The notes under the pieces were generated by a model, which was not told where the DNA came from, made no database searches, and saw nothing but the letters and a program-made list of their open reading frames with translations. A DNA stretch of 64,000 nt. It comes from Flavobacterium sp. IB48. GTDB taxonomy: Bacteria > Bacteroidota > Bacteroidia > Flavobacteriales > Flavobacteriaceae. Positions 1 through 7,336 of this stretch are shown piece after piece. Position numbers and translations under genes: made by a program. The DNA is taken from the NCBI RefSeq assembly GCF_016405855.1, contig NZ_JAEFCA010000010.1:62001-126000 (forward strand), in the 5' to 3' direction. The stretch's first letter is position 1. Each line of letters begins with the position of its first letter.

Positions 1-73
1 GGAAGGTAAACAGCAAGACGCAAGCCAGGAGACCTGCCTTTATAACAAATATCAAACTCTCGGGAAAAAGAGT
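1..73 (+). promoter_or_regulatory. Cobalamin riboswitch, 3' part (cut by window edge)
   Basis: Positions 23-38 read AGCCAGGAGACCTGCC, the nearly invariant 3' core of the cobalamin (B12 box) riboswitch, preceded by a GGAAGG element at 1-6. A short hairpin at 56-73 (ACTCT, loop, AGAGT) lies just before the ATG at 83 and is a plausible expression platform or kissing-loop hairpin hiding the translation start. The 5' half of the aptamer lies outside the window. The gene it precedes is a BtuB-like receptor, which fits repression by B12. The aptamer call rests on sequence and known consensus; the mechanism is inferred. Confidence 0.88.
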
Positions 74-82
74 GAAGAAATT

Positions 83-1936
83 ATGACTTTAAAAAGATTT
101 TTTACTTTTTGTTTATTTGTTGTGTGCCAGATTATTTCGGCGCAGAACGATTCTATTACCAGTCTGAAAGAAGTTTTTGTTTCAGATAAGAATTTAAAAA
201 CCTATTCGGCTTCACAATCTGTTTTAAAACTGAATGATTCTATAATCAATAAAAACGAGGCGCTCCTAACCGATTTATTGAACTTTAATTCGACTTTATA
301 TTTTAAAGAATATGGACGAGGAATGCTTTCTACGGTTTCTTTTAGAGGAACAACTTCTTCGCAAACAGCTGTTATCTGGAACGGAATAAATATTAATTCT
401 CAAATGAACGGAAGTACCGATTTTAATACTATTTCGGGCTCAGATTATAATTCAATAAGTGTAAAAGCAGGTGGTGGAAGTGTAATTTACGGAAGCGGCG
501 CAGTTGGAGGTACGGTGCATTTAAACAACGATTTGTTGTTTTTTAATCGTTTTGAGAATAATTTAAGACTAGATTACGGCAGTTTTAATACAATTGGGAT
601 TAATTACAAAACTTCTATTTCAAATAAAAAATGGAGTACCCAAATTGGCTTTTCTAAAAACAGCTCAACAAACGATTATAAATACTTAGATCGCTACACA
701 TGGAGAGGTGAACAGCGATGGAACCAAAATGGGCAATACGATATTATTACGTTAAATGCCAATGTGGGTTATAAATTCAATCAAAATCATATTTTAAAAC
801 TGTACAGTCAGACTTCAAACACTGACCGCAATACTTCTTTGGTTACAGAATCTGAAACGAAAAGCAAATACATAAATGGTTTTAACCGAAATTTATTGGA
901 ATATGACGGAAGTTTTGGAAAACTAAAGACCAATTTCAAAACCGCTTACATTTTCGAAAACTATCAATATTTTGCCGATAATTCTTTAAAAAATTACACA
1001 TACGGAAAAACGGAGAACTTAATTACTAAGCTTGATGTCGATTATCATTTATTTAAAGAGACACATGTAAACGGAATTGTAGATTACAGTCGAACAAATG
1101 GTTACGGAACTAGTTTTGGAAGCCATATTCGTGAAATCAGTTCTGCTGCTTTGTTGGTTAGACAAGATTTTGGCGCTAACTGGAAGAACGAACTTGGGGT
1201 TAGAAAAGAATTTACAGACAATTACAAATCTCCAGTTTTATTCAATTTAGGATCTTCTTATAAATTCAATAATTGGTACAATTTAAAACTGAATGTTTCT
1301 AGAAACTTTAGAATTCCAACTTACAATGATTTGTATTGGAATCCAGGAGGAAATCTAGACTTAAAACCCGAAAGTTCTTATCAGGGAGAAATTGGTAATG
1401 TTTTTACATTCAAAAACCTGACTTGGACGCAGAATTTTTATTATATGAAAATTACCGATATGCTGCAATGGGTTCCAGGCGCAAACGGTATTTGGACTCC
1501 TAAAAACCAAGATAAAGTAAACAGTTATGGAACCGAAACCATGCTGAGTTGGAAAAAAAGTTATGGCAAAAACATTTTTGCTACAAATGCTACTTATGCT
1601 TACACGGTTTCTCAGGATGAAAAAACTAAAAATCAGATCTTTTTTGTTCCGTTTAACAAAGCAACAGGAGCAGTTTCATATTCTAGAAATAAAATAAGCG
1701 CTTATTATCAAATTCTTTACAACGGATTTGTTTATACAAGAGCCGATAATAATCCTGATGAAATCATTAATGATTATACAATTTCTAATGTCGGAATCGA
1801 TTATGATCTTAAATTTTTAGATTCTTTCAAAATAGGTTTTCAAGTTTTGAATCTTTTAAATAAAAACTACGAAAGTCTAGAAAGCAGACCAATGCCAGGT
1901 CGAAATTTCAATATGTATTTAACCTTAAAATTTTAA
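83..1936 (+). CDS. btuB: TonB-dependent receptor, BtuB-like corrinoid transporter
   Basis: Outer-membrane gated channel that takes up a scarce ligand using TonB energy. The 617-residue length is close to BtuB and far below SusC-type receptors. A signal peptide ends at about residue 21 (IISAQ), a plug domain spans roughly 45-150 (SFRGTTSSQTAVIWNG, GSGAVGGTVHL), and a beta-barrel follows, ending in the usual C-terminal Phe (YLTLKF). There is no N-terminal carboxypeptidase-regulatory or STN domain, so it is not a sigma-signalling receptor. The cobalamin riboswitch just upstream and the beta-propeller lipoprotein three bases downstream make corrinoid the likely substrate. Ligand specificity is inferred from context; the family is clear. 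Confidence 0.85.
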   Translation: MTLKRFFTFCLFVVCQIISAQNDSITSLKEVFVSDKNLKTYSASQSVLKLNDSIINKNEALLTDLLNFNSTLYFKEYGRGMLSTVSFRGTTSSQTAVIWNGININSQMNGSTDFNTISGSDYNSISVKAGGGSVIYGSGAVGGTVHLNNDLLFFNRFENNLRLDYGSFNTIGINYKTSISNKKWSTQIGFSKNSSTNDYKYLDRYTWRGEQRWNQNGQYDIITLNANVGYKFNQNHILKLYSQTSNTDRNTSLVTESETKSKYINGFNRNLLEYDGSFGKLKTNFKTAYIFENYQYFADNSLKNYTYGKTENLITKLDVDYHLFKETHVNGIVDYSRTNGYGTSFGSHIREISSAALLVRQDFGANWKNELGVRKEFTDNYKSPVLFNLGSSYKFNNWYNLKLNVSRNFRIPTYNDLYWNPGGNLDLKPESSYQGEIGNVFTFKNLTWTQNFYYMKITDMLQWVPGANGIWTPKNQDKVNSYGTETMLSWKKSYGKNIFATNATYAYTVSQDEKTKNQIFFVPFNKATGAVSYSRNKISAYYQILYNGFVYTRADNNPDEIINDYTISNVGIDYDLKFLDSFKIGFQVLNLLNKNYESLESRPMPGRNFNMYLTLKF

Positions 1937-1939
1937 AAT

Positions 1940-2965
1940 ATGAAGTTTAGCAAATTACTTTTAATAGCGTTAAGCATTTCGTTATTCGCTTCTTGTTCAA
2001 GTGATGACAACGATGGTCCGAAAGGCGCTTACGACAATGGTTTTTTTATTGTTAATGAAGGCGGTTCTACTTCTGGAACAGTATCTTTCTCTAGCAATGA
2101 TTTCAGCATATTTACAAAAGACGTTTATGAAACAGAAAACGGATCTGATGTACTTGGGAAATTTATTCAGAATATCTTTTTTGATGGAGACAAAGCATAT
2201 ATTATTGCTGGCGGATCAAACGTAATAAACATTGTAAATCGTTATACTTTTAAGTTAATTACTAAAATTGACAGCGGCTTAGTTAATCCTAGATATGGTG
2301 TTATAAAAGACGGTAAAGCTTATGTAACAAATGCAAATTCATACGATTCTGTTACAGACGATTATATTGCTGTAATTAACTTGGCAACTAATGTTGTTGA
2401 ATCCAAAATTTCATTAAACACAACGGCAAACAGAATTGTAGAAGAAGGCGGAAAATTATACATTACAGATCCAATTGGAACTGACAAACTTTCTATTTAC
2501 AATCTGAACACAAAAACTTTAGAAACTCCAATAACAATTGGTTCTGGTTCAGATTCTATTGAAGAAGAAAATGGAACTCTTTTTATCTTACGTCCTTCTT
2601 TTACTGAAAGCAGCGAAATTATAAAAGTTAAAATCTCTGACAAATCTGTTTCTAAAATTACAATTCCAGAATCTCAAGGGGTTGCTGGGTTTTTAGACAT
2701 AGAAAACAACCAAGTTTATTATACAGTAGGAAGCTCTGTGTATTCAATTACAACTTCTGCAACAACAGCAGCTACTACTCCGCTTTTTACAGCTAATCCT
2801 GAGATTGGATACCTTTACGGATTTGCAGTAAAAAACAACCGTGCTTTCTTTGCTGATGGGAAATTTACTCAAGATAGTAAAGCTTACATCTACAATTTGT
2901 CGGGAACTCTACAAAAAGAATTGACTACTGGTATAGGTACGAACGGATTCTACTTTAACGATTAA
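1940..2965 (+). CDS. BtuG-like beta-propeller surface lipoprotein (DUF5074/YncE type)
   Basis: A 341-residue lipoprotein: a short signal peptide ends in a lipobox (LFASC, Cys at about 19) followed by acidic Ser/Asp residues, as in Bacteroidota surface-exported lipoproteins. The rest is a run of about 40-residue beta repeats (VINIVNRYTFKLITKI, IAVINLATNVVESKI, LSIYNLNTKTLE), typical of a YncE/DUF5074 propeller. It begins three bases after the receptor stop, so it shares the riboswitch transcript. In Bacteroides thetaiotaomicron, BtuG is a propeller lipoprotein that binds B12 very tightly and caps BtuB. This protein probably does the same job, but the assignment rests on fold and context, not on a recognised binding site. 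Confidence 0.75.
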   Translation: MKFSKLLLIALSISLFASCSSDDNDGPKGAYDNGFFIVNEGGSTSGTVSFSSNDFSIFTKDVYETENGSDVLGKFIQNIFFDGDKAYIIAGGSNVINIVNRYTFKLITKIDSGLVNPRYGVIKDGKAYVTNANSYDSVTDDYIAVINLATNVVESKISLNTTANRIVEEGGKLYITDPIGTDKLSIYNLNTKTLETPITIGSGSDSIEEENGTLFILRPSFTESSEIIKVKISDKSVSKITIPESQGVAGFLDIENNQVYYTVGSSVYSITTSATTAATTPLFTANPEIGYLYGFAVKNNRAFFADGKFTQDSKAYIYNLSGTLQKELTTGIGTNGFYFND

Positions 2966-2999
2966 TTTTATCCTTAGAATTAGTTTTTGTTTTTTATGG

Positions 3000-3031
3000 A
3001 AAAGGCTTTCATTTCTGAAAGCCTTTTCTAT
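3000..3031 (+). terminator. Rho-independent terminator after the btuB operon
   Basis: An 11 bp perfect stem (AAAAGGCTTTC at 3000-3010 with GAAAGCCTTTT at 3017-3027) with a 6 nt loop, followed by a T-rich stretch. The A-tract on the other side means it can also serve the convergent S41 protease gene. Confidence 0.85.
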
Positions 3032-3045
3032 TTATTAGATTTTTA

Positions 3046-4506
3046 TTAAAAATTCTTTGGAGCATTTTGAAAATACATTCCGTGTCTTAATCCGTTTATG
3101 ATTTTTGAATCTGTTAAATAAGGCAGATCCAGTCCAGAATCATTAGAAATTGTTTTAGCAGTAGATCCCGTAATTTTTGAAATAGCCAAATTAAGCAAAG
3201 GCTCAGATGTTTCTCCTAAAACACCATAAGTATCCAAATATTCTTTCTGCGGATAAGTAGGCTGTAAACCTTGAGTATAGTCTCCAAAACCGGCAGAATT
3301 TGAGATTTTAAAAACCAAAGGTTGCATTGCATATTTATGATTTGCATTGATTCCTTTTTTAGTAAACAAAGTTTCAGAATCATAAATAGTATACGAACCA
3401 ACATTTTTACCTGTTGTAGTTTCTCCAATCTGAACTACATTAATATAAGGTGCTAATCCATTAATAACCAATTCACTTGCAGATGCTGTACTTGCAGTTG
3501 CGATAATATAAACCGTACTTAAATTTAAACTGTTTAAAGCTTTACCATCAATATTATTTACAAATCTGTAATTCAGACTTTCTAAATCATCAGCAGTCAT
3601 ATCTTTCATCCACTTTGTGTTAAACTGCGTTTTAGCAAAAACTTGATTATCAAATTGCCCTGTAATCAAACTAGCAAGTCTAATTGCTGAAGGCACGGCT
3701 CCTCCTCCATTATATCGAAGATCTAGAATTAAATCGGTAACTCCTTGTGTTTTCAATTCGCCAAAAGCCTGATTTAATTTATCGTCATAGCTTGAATAAA
3801 AGCCATTATACATTAAATAACCTATTTTATGACCTCCAGAAGGAATCACTTTGCTAATTAAAATCGGGTTTTCTTCTAAAACAGTTTTTGTCAAATCAAC
3901 CGATTTTCCGTTCAAAACATAACCGCTACCATTATAATCAGCCAAGTTTAGCGTATAGCTATCCTTATTGAACAATAAATCTTGATAATTAGAAACAGTA
4001 AGTTTTACTCCATTCACACTTGTAAATAAATCACCGCGTTTAATTGCCTTAGTTGAAGCATCTGAATTTGGAATAATATATCGCACAAAACCTACCACAT
4101 CATTGGATCCTGAAGATACGCGACTCAATCTAAAATCTACACCATTATTTTTTGTGACACCGCTTAGTTCCTGTTCCAAAACAGTATAATCTTCAACAAT
4201 CCAGCTGAAACGATCAATTGCGTCTCCATTTGGATATTTACTTACCGGTTTGTTCAATAAAGCTTCAAATAAATCTTCGGGCTTAGAATACCCTCTTAAG
4301 AACTGATTAAAATCGGGTTGCAGATTACGGCCATCGGCTAGATTTGGCACATCTTGTTGCCATAAATAGACTTCATTTAATCCTCTCCAAATAAAATTAT
4401 TAATCTGTAAGTCTGCTGGAGCTGCAACATCATCCTGATCTTCACAAGATTGCAAGGAAAATGCGAATAAAAAGAGAAAAAGAACGCTCTTTAAAGTTGT
4501 TTTCAT
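3046..4506 (-). CDS. S41 family C-terminal processing peptidase, lipoprotein
   Basis: A 486-residue serine protease of the CtpA/Prc type, anchored in the envelope: signal peptide with lipobox (SLQSC, Cys21) followed by acidic residues. An N-terminal helical segment (about 30-110) precedes a PDZ-like region (about 120-210) and the S41 catalytic domain (about 220-430). The catalytic Ser lies in TASASE (Ser342) and the general-base Lys in GETTTGK (Lys367); the 25-residue spacing matches the family dyad. LILDLRYNGGG at 259-269 is the conserved substrate-strand motif. The substrate is unknown. It is divergent from an ECF sigma operon, with which it shares a 167 bp upstream region. Confidence 0.88.
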   Translation of the reverse strand: MKTTLKSVLFLFLFAFSLQSCEDQDDVAAPADLQINNFIWRGLNEVYLWQQDVPNLADGRNLQPDFNQFLRGYSKPEDLFEALLNKPVSKYPNGDAIDRFSWIVEDYTVLEQELSGVTKNNGVDFRLSRVSSGSNDVVGFVRYIIPNSDASTKAIKRGDLFTSVNGVKLTVSNYQDLLFNKDSYTLNLADYNGSGYVLNGKSVDLTKTVLEENPILISKVIPSGGHKIGYLMYNGFYSSYDDKLNQAFGELKTQGVTDLILDLRYNGGGAVPSAIRLASLITGQFDNQVFAKTQFNTKWMKDMTADDLESLNYRFVNNIDGKALNSLNLSTVYIIATASTASASELVINGLAPYINVVQIGETTTGKNVGSYTIYDSETLFTKKGINANHKYAMQPLVFKISNSAGFGDYTQGLQPTYPQKEYLDTYGVLGETSEPLLNLAISKITGSTAKTISNDSGLDLPYLTDSKIINGLRHGMYFQNAPKNF

Positions 4507-4673
4507 ATCGTGTAGGTTATCTATATTATGAATAACGTAAAAGTAGTATCTTTAGTTTTAGCTTCATCGATCAAGCAGTATTTTTTTATATAAAAAATAT
4601 TTTCTTTTTTGTTGTAACAAATATAATTACACCTCGTCTTGAATATATAAGCTAACGATTAACCATCAGATTA

Positions 4674-5183
4674 ATGAACCAAGTTGTATTTATAGAATTA
4701 ATAAATCCTTTTAAAGACAAAGTTTTTCGTCTGGCAAAAAGATTGCTTACAAGTACTGAAGAAGCAGAAGATGCAACTCAGGAAGTAATGGTAAAATTAT
4801 GGAACAAAAAAGACAATTTAGAAAGCTATAATAGCGTCGAAGCATTGGCAATGACCATGACCAAAAATTATTGTCTTGATCAATTAAAATCTAAAAGAGC
4901 CAGTAATCTGCAGATTGTTCATAATAATTTTACCGATCGGCAGCCACAATTGGATAAAAAACTAGAAGACCAAGATAGTTTAGAATGGGTCGAAAAAATT
5001 ATAAATGAAATGCCAGAGCAACTGCAATTATTAATTCAGCTTCGAGATGTAGAACAATATGAATTTGAAGAAATAGCCAAAATCGTAAATATGAACGAAA
5101 CGGCAATACGAGTGGCGCTTTCGAGAGCGAGAAAAAAAATTAGAGAATCAATGACAAATACACACCTTTATGGAACTAAATAA
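4674..5183 (+). CDS. ECF RNA polymerase sigma factor
   Basis: A 169-residue sigma-70 family factor with only regions 2 and 4. Region 2 covers about 8-75 (EEAEDATQEVMVKLW is the core-binding helix), and region 4 about 110-160 (MPEQLQLLIQLRDVEQYEFEEIAKI, then the helix-turn-helix NETAIRVALSRARKKI). It directs polymerase to a small regulon, normally held back by a membrane partner. The next gene overlaps it by 14 bases and encodes a single-pass membrane protein, probably that partner. Two DUF4252 genes follow in the same orientation. The stimulus is unknown. Confidence 0.9.
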   Translation: MNQVVFIELINPFKDKVFRLAKRLLTSTEEAEDATQEVMVKLWNKKDNLESYNSVEALAMTMTKNYCLDQLKSKRASNLQIVHNNFTDRQPQLDKKLEDQDSLEWVEKIINEMPEQLQLLIQLRDVEQYEFEEIAKIVNMNETAIRVALSRARKKIRESMTNTHLYGTK

Positions 5184-5631
5184 AATAGAAGAGATATTAG
5201 AAAAATACTTTCAGGGAGAAACTTCTATTGCCGAAGAAAATCAATTAAAAGAATATTTTTCTTCATCCAATGTTGCGCAGCATTTGGAGCAATACAAACC
5301 TATGTTTGACTATTTCTCTCAAGCAAAAGAACAAAAATCAACGTATGAAATTCCACTACAATCTAAGAAACGCAATGTAGCGTGGTTATCGATTGCGGCA
5401 TCAGTTGTTGTTTTGCTAGGAATTGGAACCTACTTTTTTATGAGCGAGCAAAAAGATACAACTGCAGTAGCTTCGCAAACAGAATTAGGAACCTATAATA
5501 ATCCTGAAGAAGCCTTGAAAGCTACGCAAAAAGCTTTGGCCTTATTATCAACACATGTTAATGTAGGTATTGAAAGTGTGCAATACATTAACGAATATGA
5601 ACAATCAAAAAACAAAATTTTTAAACAGTAA
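5170..5631 (+). CDS. Single-pass membrane protein, probable anti-sigma factor
   Basis: A 153-residue protein whose ATG lies inside the sigma gene (14-base overlap), which indicates translational coupling. The N-terminal 65 residues are hydrophilic and helical (IEEILEKYFQGETSIAEENQLKEYF resembles the start of many Bacteroidota anti-sigma proteins). They are followed by one transmembrane helix at about 71-90 (VAWLSIAASVVVLLGIGTYF) and a short periplasmic tail of about 60 residues. No FecR or zinc-binding anti-sigma signature is visible, so the role is inferred from topology and coupling. Confidence 0.65.
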   Translation: MELNKIEEILEKYFQGETSIAEENQLKEYFSSSNVAQHLEQYKPMFDYFSQAKEQKSTYEIPLQSKKRNVAWLSIAASVVVLLGIGTYFFMSEQKDTTAVASQTELGTYNNPEEALKATQKALALLSTHVNVGIESVQYINEYEQSKNKIFKQ

Positions 5632-5648
5632 TTAAACAAAAAATAGTC

Positions 5649-6176
5649 ATGAAAAATTTCATTATAACTTTAGTATTCGCATTTGTTACCACAACTTTTT
5701 ACGCACAAGGTGCTTTTGACAAATTTGACGGTCAAGATGATGTGACTTCGGTAATTGTAAATAAAAAAATGTTTGATTTAATGAGTAAAGTAAAAGTTGA
5801 CGCTTCTGATAAAGAGACGCAACAATATATTGCCCTAATCAAAAAGTTAGATTACTTAAAAGTCTTTACCACTAAAAACCCAAAAATCGAAGCCGATATG
5901 AAAGCTACTGCCGATAAGTATGTAAAAACTGCTGGTTTAGAAGAATTAATGCGTGTAAATGATAGCGGGAAAAACGTTAGAATAATGGTAAAATCTGGAG
6001 CTACAGACACTCAAATAAAAGAGCTTTTAATGTATGTTGACGGTGCAAAAAACGATGAAACTGTTTTATTATCTTTAACTGGTAATTTTGATTTAAACGA
6101 AATTTCAGTATTAACAGATAAAATGCAACTTCCTGGAGGAACAGACTTAAAGAAAGCTTCTAAAGGCAAAAAATAA
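5649..6176 (+). CDS. DUF4252 domain protein, secreted
   Basis: A 175-residue protein with a Sec signal peptide ending near TTTFYAQG (about residue 20), followed by one DUF4252 domain. The segment with NKKMFDLMSKVKVD, the FTTKNP turn and LMRVNDSGKNVRIMVKSG is typical of the family. The function of DUF4252 is not known; members usually occur as adjacent copies behind an ECF sigma gene, exactly as here. It starts 17 bases after the anti-sigma-like gene and ends one base before the next DUF4252 gene. No catalytic residues can be pointed to. Confidence 0.8.
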   Translation: MKNFIITLVFAFVTTTFYAQGAFDKFDGQDDVTSVIVNKKMFDLMSKVKVDASDKETQQYIALIKKLDYLKVFTTKNPKIEADMKATADKYVKTAGLEELMRVNDSGKNVRIMVKSGATDTQIKELLMYVDGAKNDETVLLSLTGNFDLNEISVLTDKMQLPGGTDLKKASKGKK

Positions 6177-6177
6177 C

Positions 6178-6717
6178 ATGAGAACAAATATTTTCATCAT
6201 AGCAGTTACAGCTCTCCTAACATTAGGAAGCTGTAATTCTGAACCAACATTACAAAAATATTTTGTTGAGAATTCGGAGAAAAAAGATTTCATAACATTA
6301 GATGTTTCACCAACTATTCTAAATGTTGATCAAACGTCTTTATCAGCAGAACAAAGTAAAGCTTTAAACTCATTTGACAAAATGAATATTCTTGCTTTTA
6401 AAGCCGACCAAAACAATCAGGCAGAATTTGAAACAGAAAGAAATAAAGTAAAAGCCATATTAAAAGATCCGAAATATCAAGAATTAATGAAAATTGGTTC
6501 CGGAAAAGATGGTGCTTCTGTAAGCTATGTTGGAAGTGATGACAATATTAAAGAGTTTGTTATTTTCGCCAACAGAAAAGAAAATGGCTTTGCAGTAGTT
6601 CGTGTTTTAGGAGAAAATATGAATCCGAATAATATTATGACTTTAATGTCTGTTTTACAAAAATCTAAAATAGACATGGAACAGTTAAAACCCTTAGAAC
6701 AATTGCTTAAAAAATAA
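6178..6717 (+). CDS. DUF4252 domain lipoprotein
   Basis: A 179-residue second DUF4252 protein, here with a lipobox (LGSCN, Cys19), so it is membrane anchored while its upstream paralogue has an ordinary signal peptide. Conserved family features are the NKVKAILKDPKYQELMKIGSG-type segment and the GSDDNIKEFVIFANRKENGF strand pair. The soluble/anchored pair probably acts together in the envelope as the output or sensor of the sigma factor upstream. Function is unknown. Confidence 0.8.
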   Translation: MRTNIFIIAVTALLTLGSCNSEPTLQKYFVENSEKKDFITLDVSPTILNVDQTSLSAEQSKALNSFDKMNILAFKADQNNQAEFETERNKVKAILKDPKYQELMKIGSGKDGASVSYVGSDDNIKEFVIFANRKENGFAVVRVLGENMNPNNIMTLMSVLQKSKIDMEQLKPLEQLLKK

Positions 6718-6740
6718 AATCATCTTACTTTTTAAATGAG

Positions 6741-6770
6741 AAAAGCTCCATAATTGGAGCTTTTTCTTTT
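6741..6770 (+). terminator. Rho-independent terminator of the sigma/DUF4252 operon
   Basis: Perfect 10 bp stem AAAAGCTCCA (6741-6750) and TGGAGCTTTT (6755-6764) around a TAAT loop, followed by TCTTTTT. Confidence 0.88.
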
Positions 6771-6810
6771 TGCTTATTTGAGAGATTTTACTGAACAAAA
6801 CAATTGCTAT

Positions 6811-6844
6811 TTGTTTTGTCCTGAATCTAATTTAATTATATTTG
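6811..6844 (+). promoter_or_regulatory. Bacteroidota-type promoter of yiaA
   Basis: TTG at 6816-6818 and TATATTTG (TANNTTTG) at 6837-6844, separated by 18 bases. The box ends 22 bases before the yiaA ATG. Confidence 0.65.
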
Positions 6845-6866
6845 CTTCTTACCAAAATAATAAATT

Positions 6867-7265
6867 ATGATACAAAAAACATCAAATGCCTTTATCGCGG
6901 CATCTTGGGTTGCCCTTGGAGCAGGAACAGTTGGCTTTATTGTTGGACTTGCCAGAGCTGAAATGCTTTTAAACGAAAAAGGATATTATTTCACTGTTTT
7001 AATGTTCGGACTTTTTGCTGTAGTTTCATTACAAAAAAGTGTAAGAGACCGTCTTGAAAAACTTCCCGTAACAGATATTTACTACGGAATCTGCTGGTTT
7101 GGAACTTTACTTTCAATTGTACTTTTAGTAGTTGGGTTATGGAACGCAACTATCCTTCCAAGTGAAAAAGGTTTCTATGCATTTGCTTTTCTACTAGCAT
7201 TATTCGGAGCGATTTCAGTTCAGAAAAATACTAGAGACAATATGAACTTTGGTCAAAGCGAATAA
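6867..7265 (+). CDS. yiaA: YiaA/YiaB-family inner membrane protein
   Basis: A 132-residue membrane protein built from two tandem copies of the YiaA/B two-helix unit. The helices lie at about 8-27, 37-54, 72-92 and 101-115. Each unit ends in a similar basic segment (LQKSVRDRLEK and VQKNTRDN), showing the internal duplication, and each has an E-KG-Y motif (LNEKGYYF, PSEKGFYAF). The biochemical role of this family is not established. It stands alone between its own promoter and a bidirectional terminator. Confidence 0.85.
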   Translation: MIQKTSNAFIAASWVALGAGTVGFIVGLARAEMLLNEKGYYFTVLMFGLFAVVSLQKSVRDRLEKLPVTDIYYGICWFGTLLSIVLLVVGLWNATILPSEKGFYAFAFLLALFGAISVQKNTRDNMNFGQSE

Positions 7266-7286
7266 GTTTAAAACAGATTAAAATAT

Positions 7287-7320
7287 AAAAAGCTCCAATT
7301 TTCATTGGAGCTTTTCTTTT
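7287..7320. terminator. Bidirectional terminator between yiaA and carB
   Basis: Stem AAAAGCTCCAAT (7288-7299) and ATTGGAGCTTTT (7304-7315) with a 4 nt loop, flanked by A-rich and T-rich runs, so it can act for both convergent genes. Confidence 0.85.
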
Positions 7321-7336
7321 ATATTAAAATCTGAGA

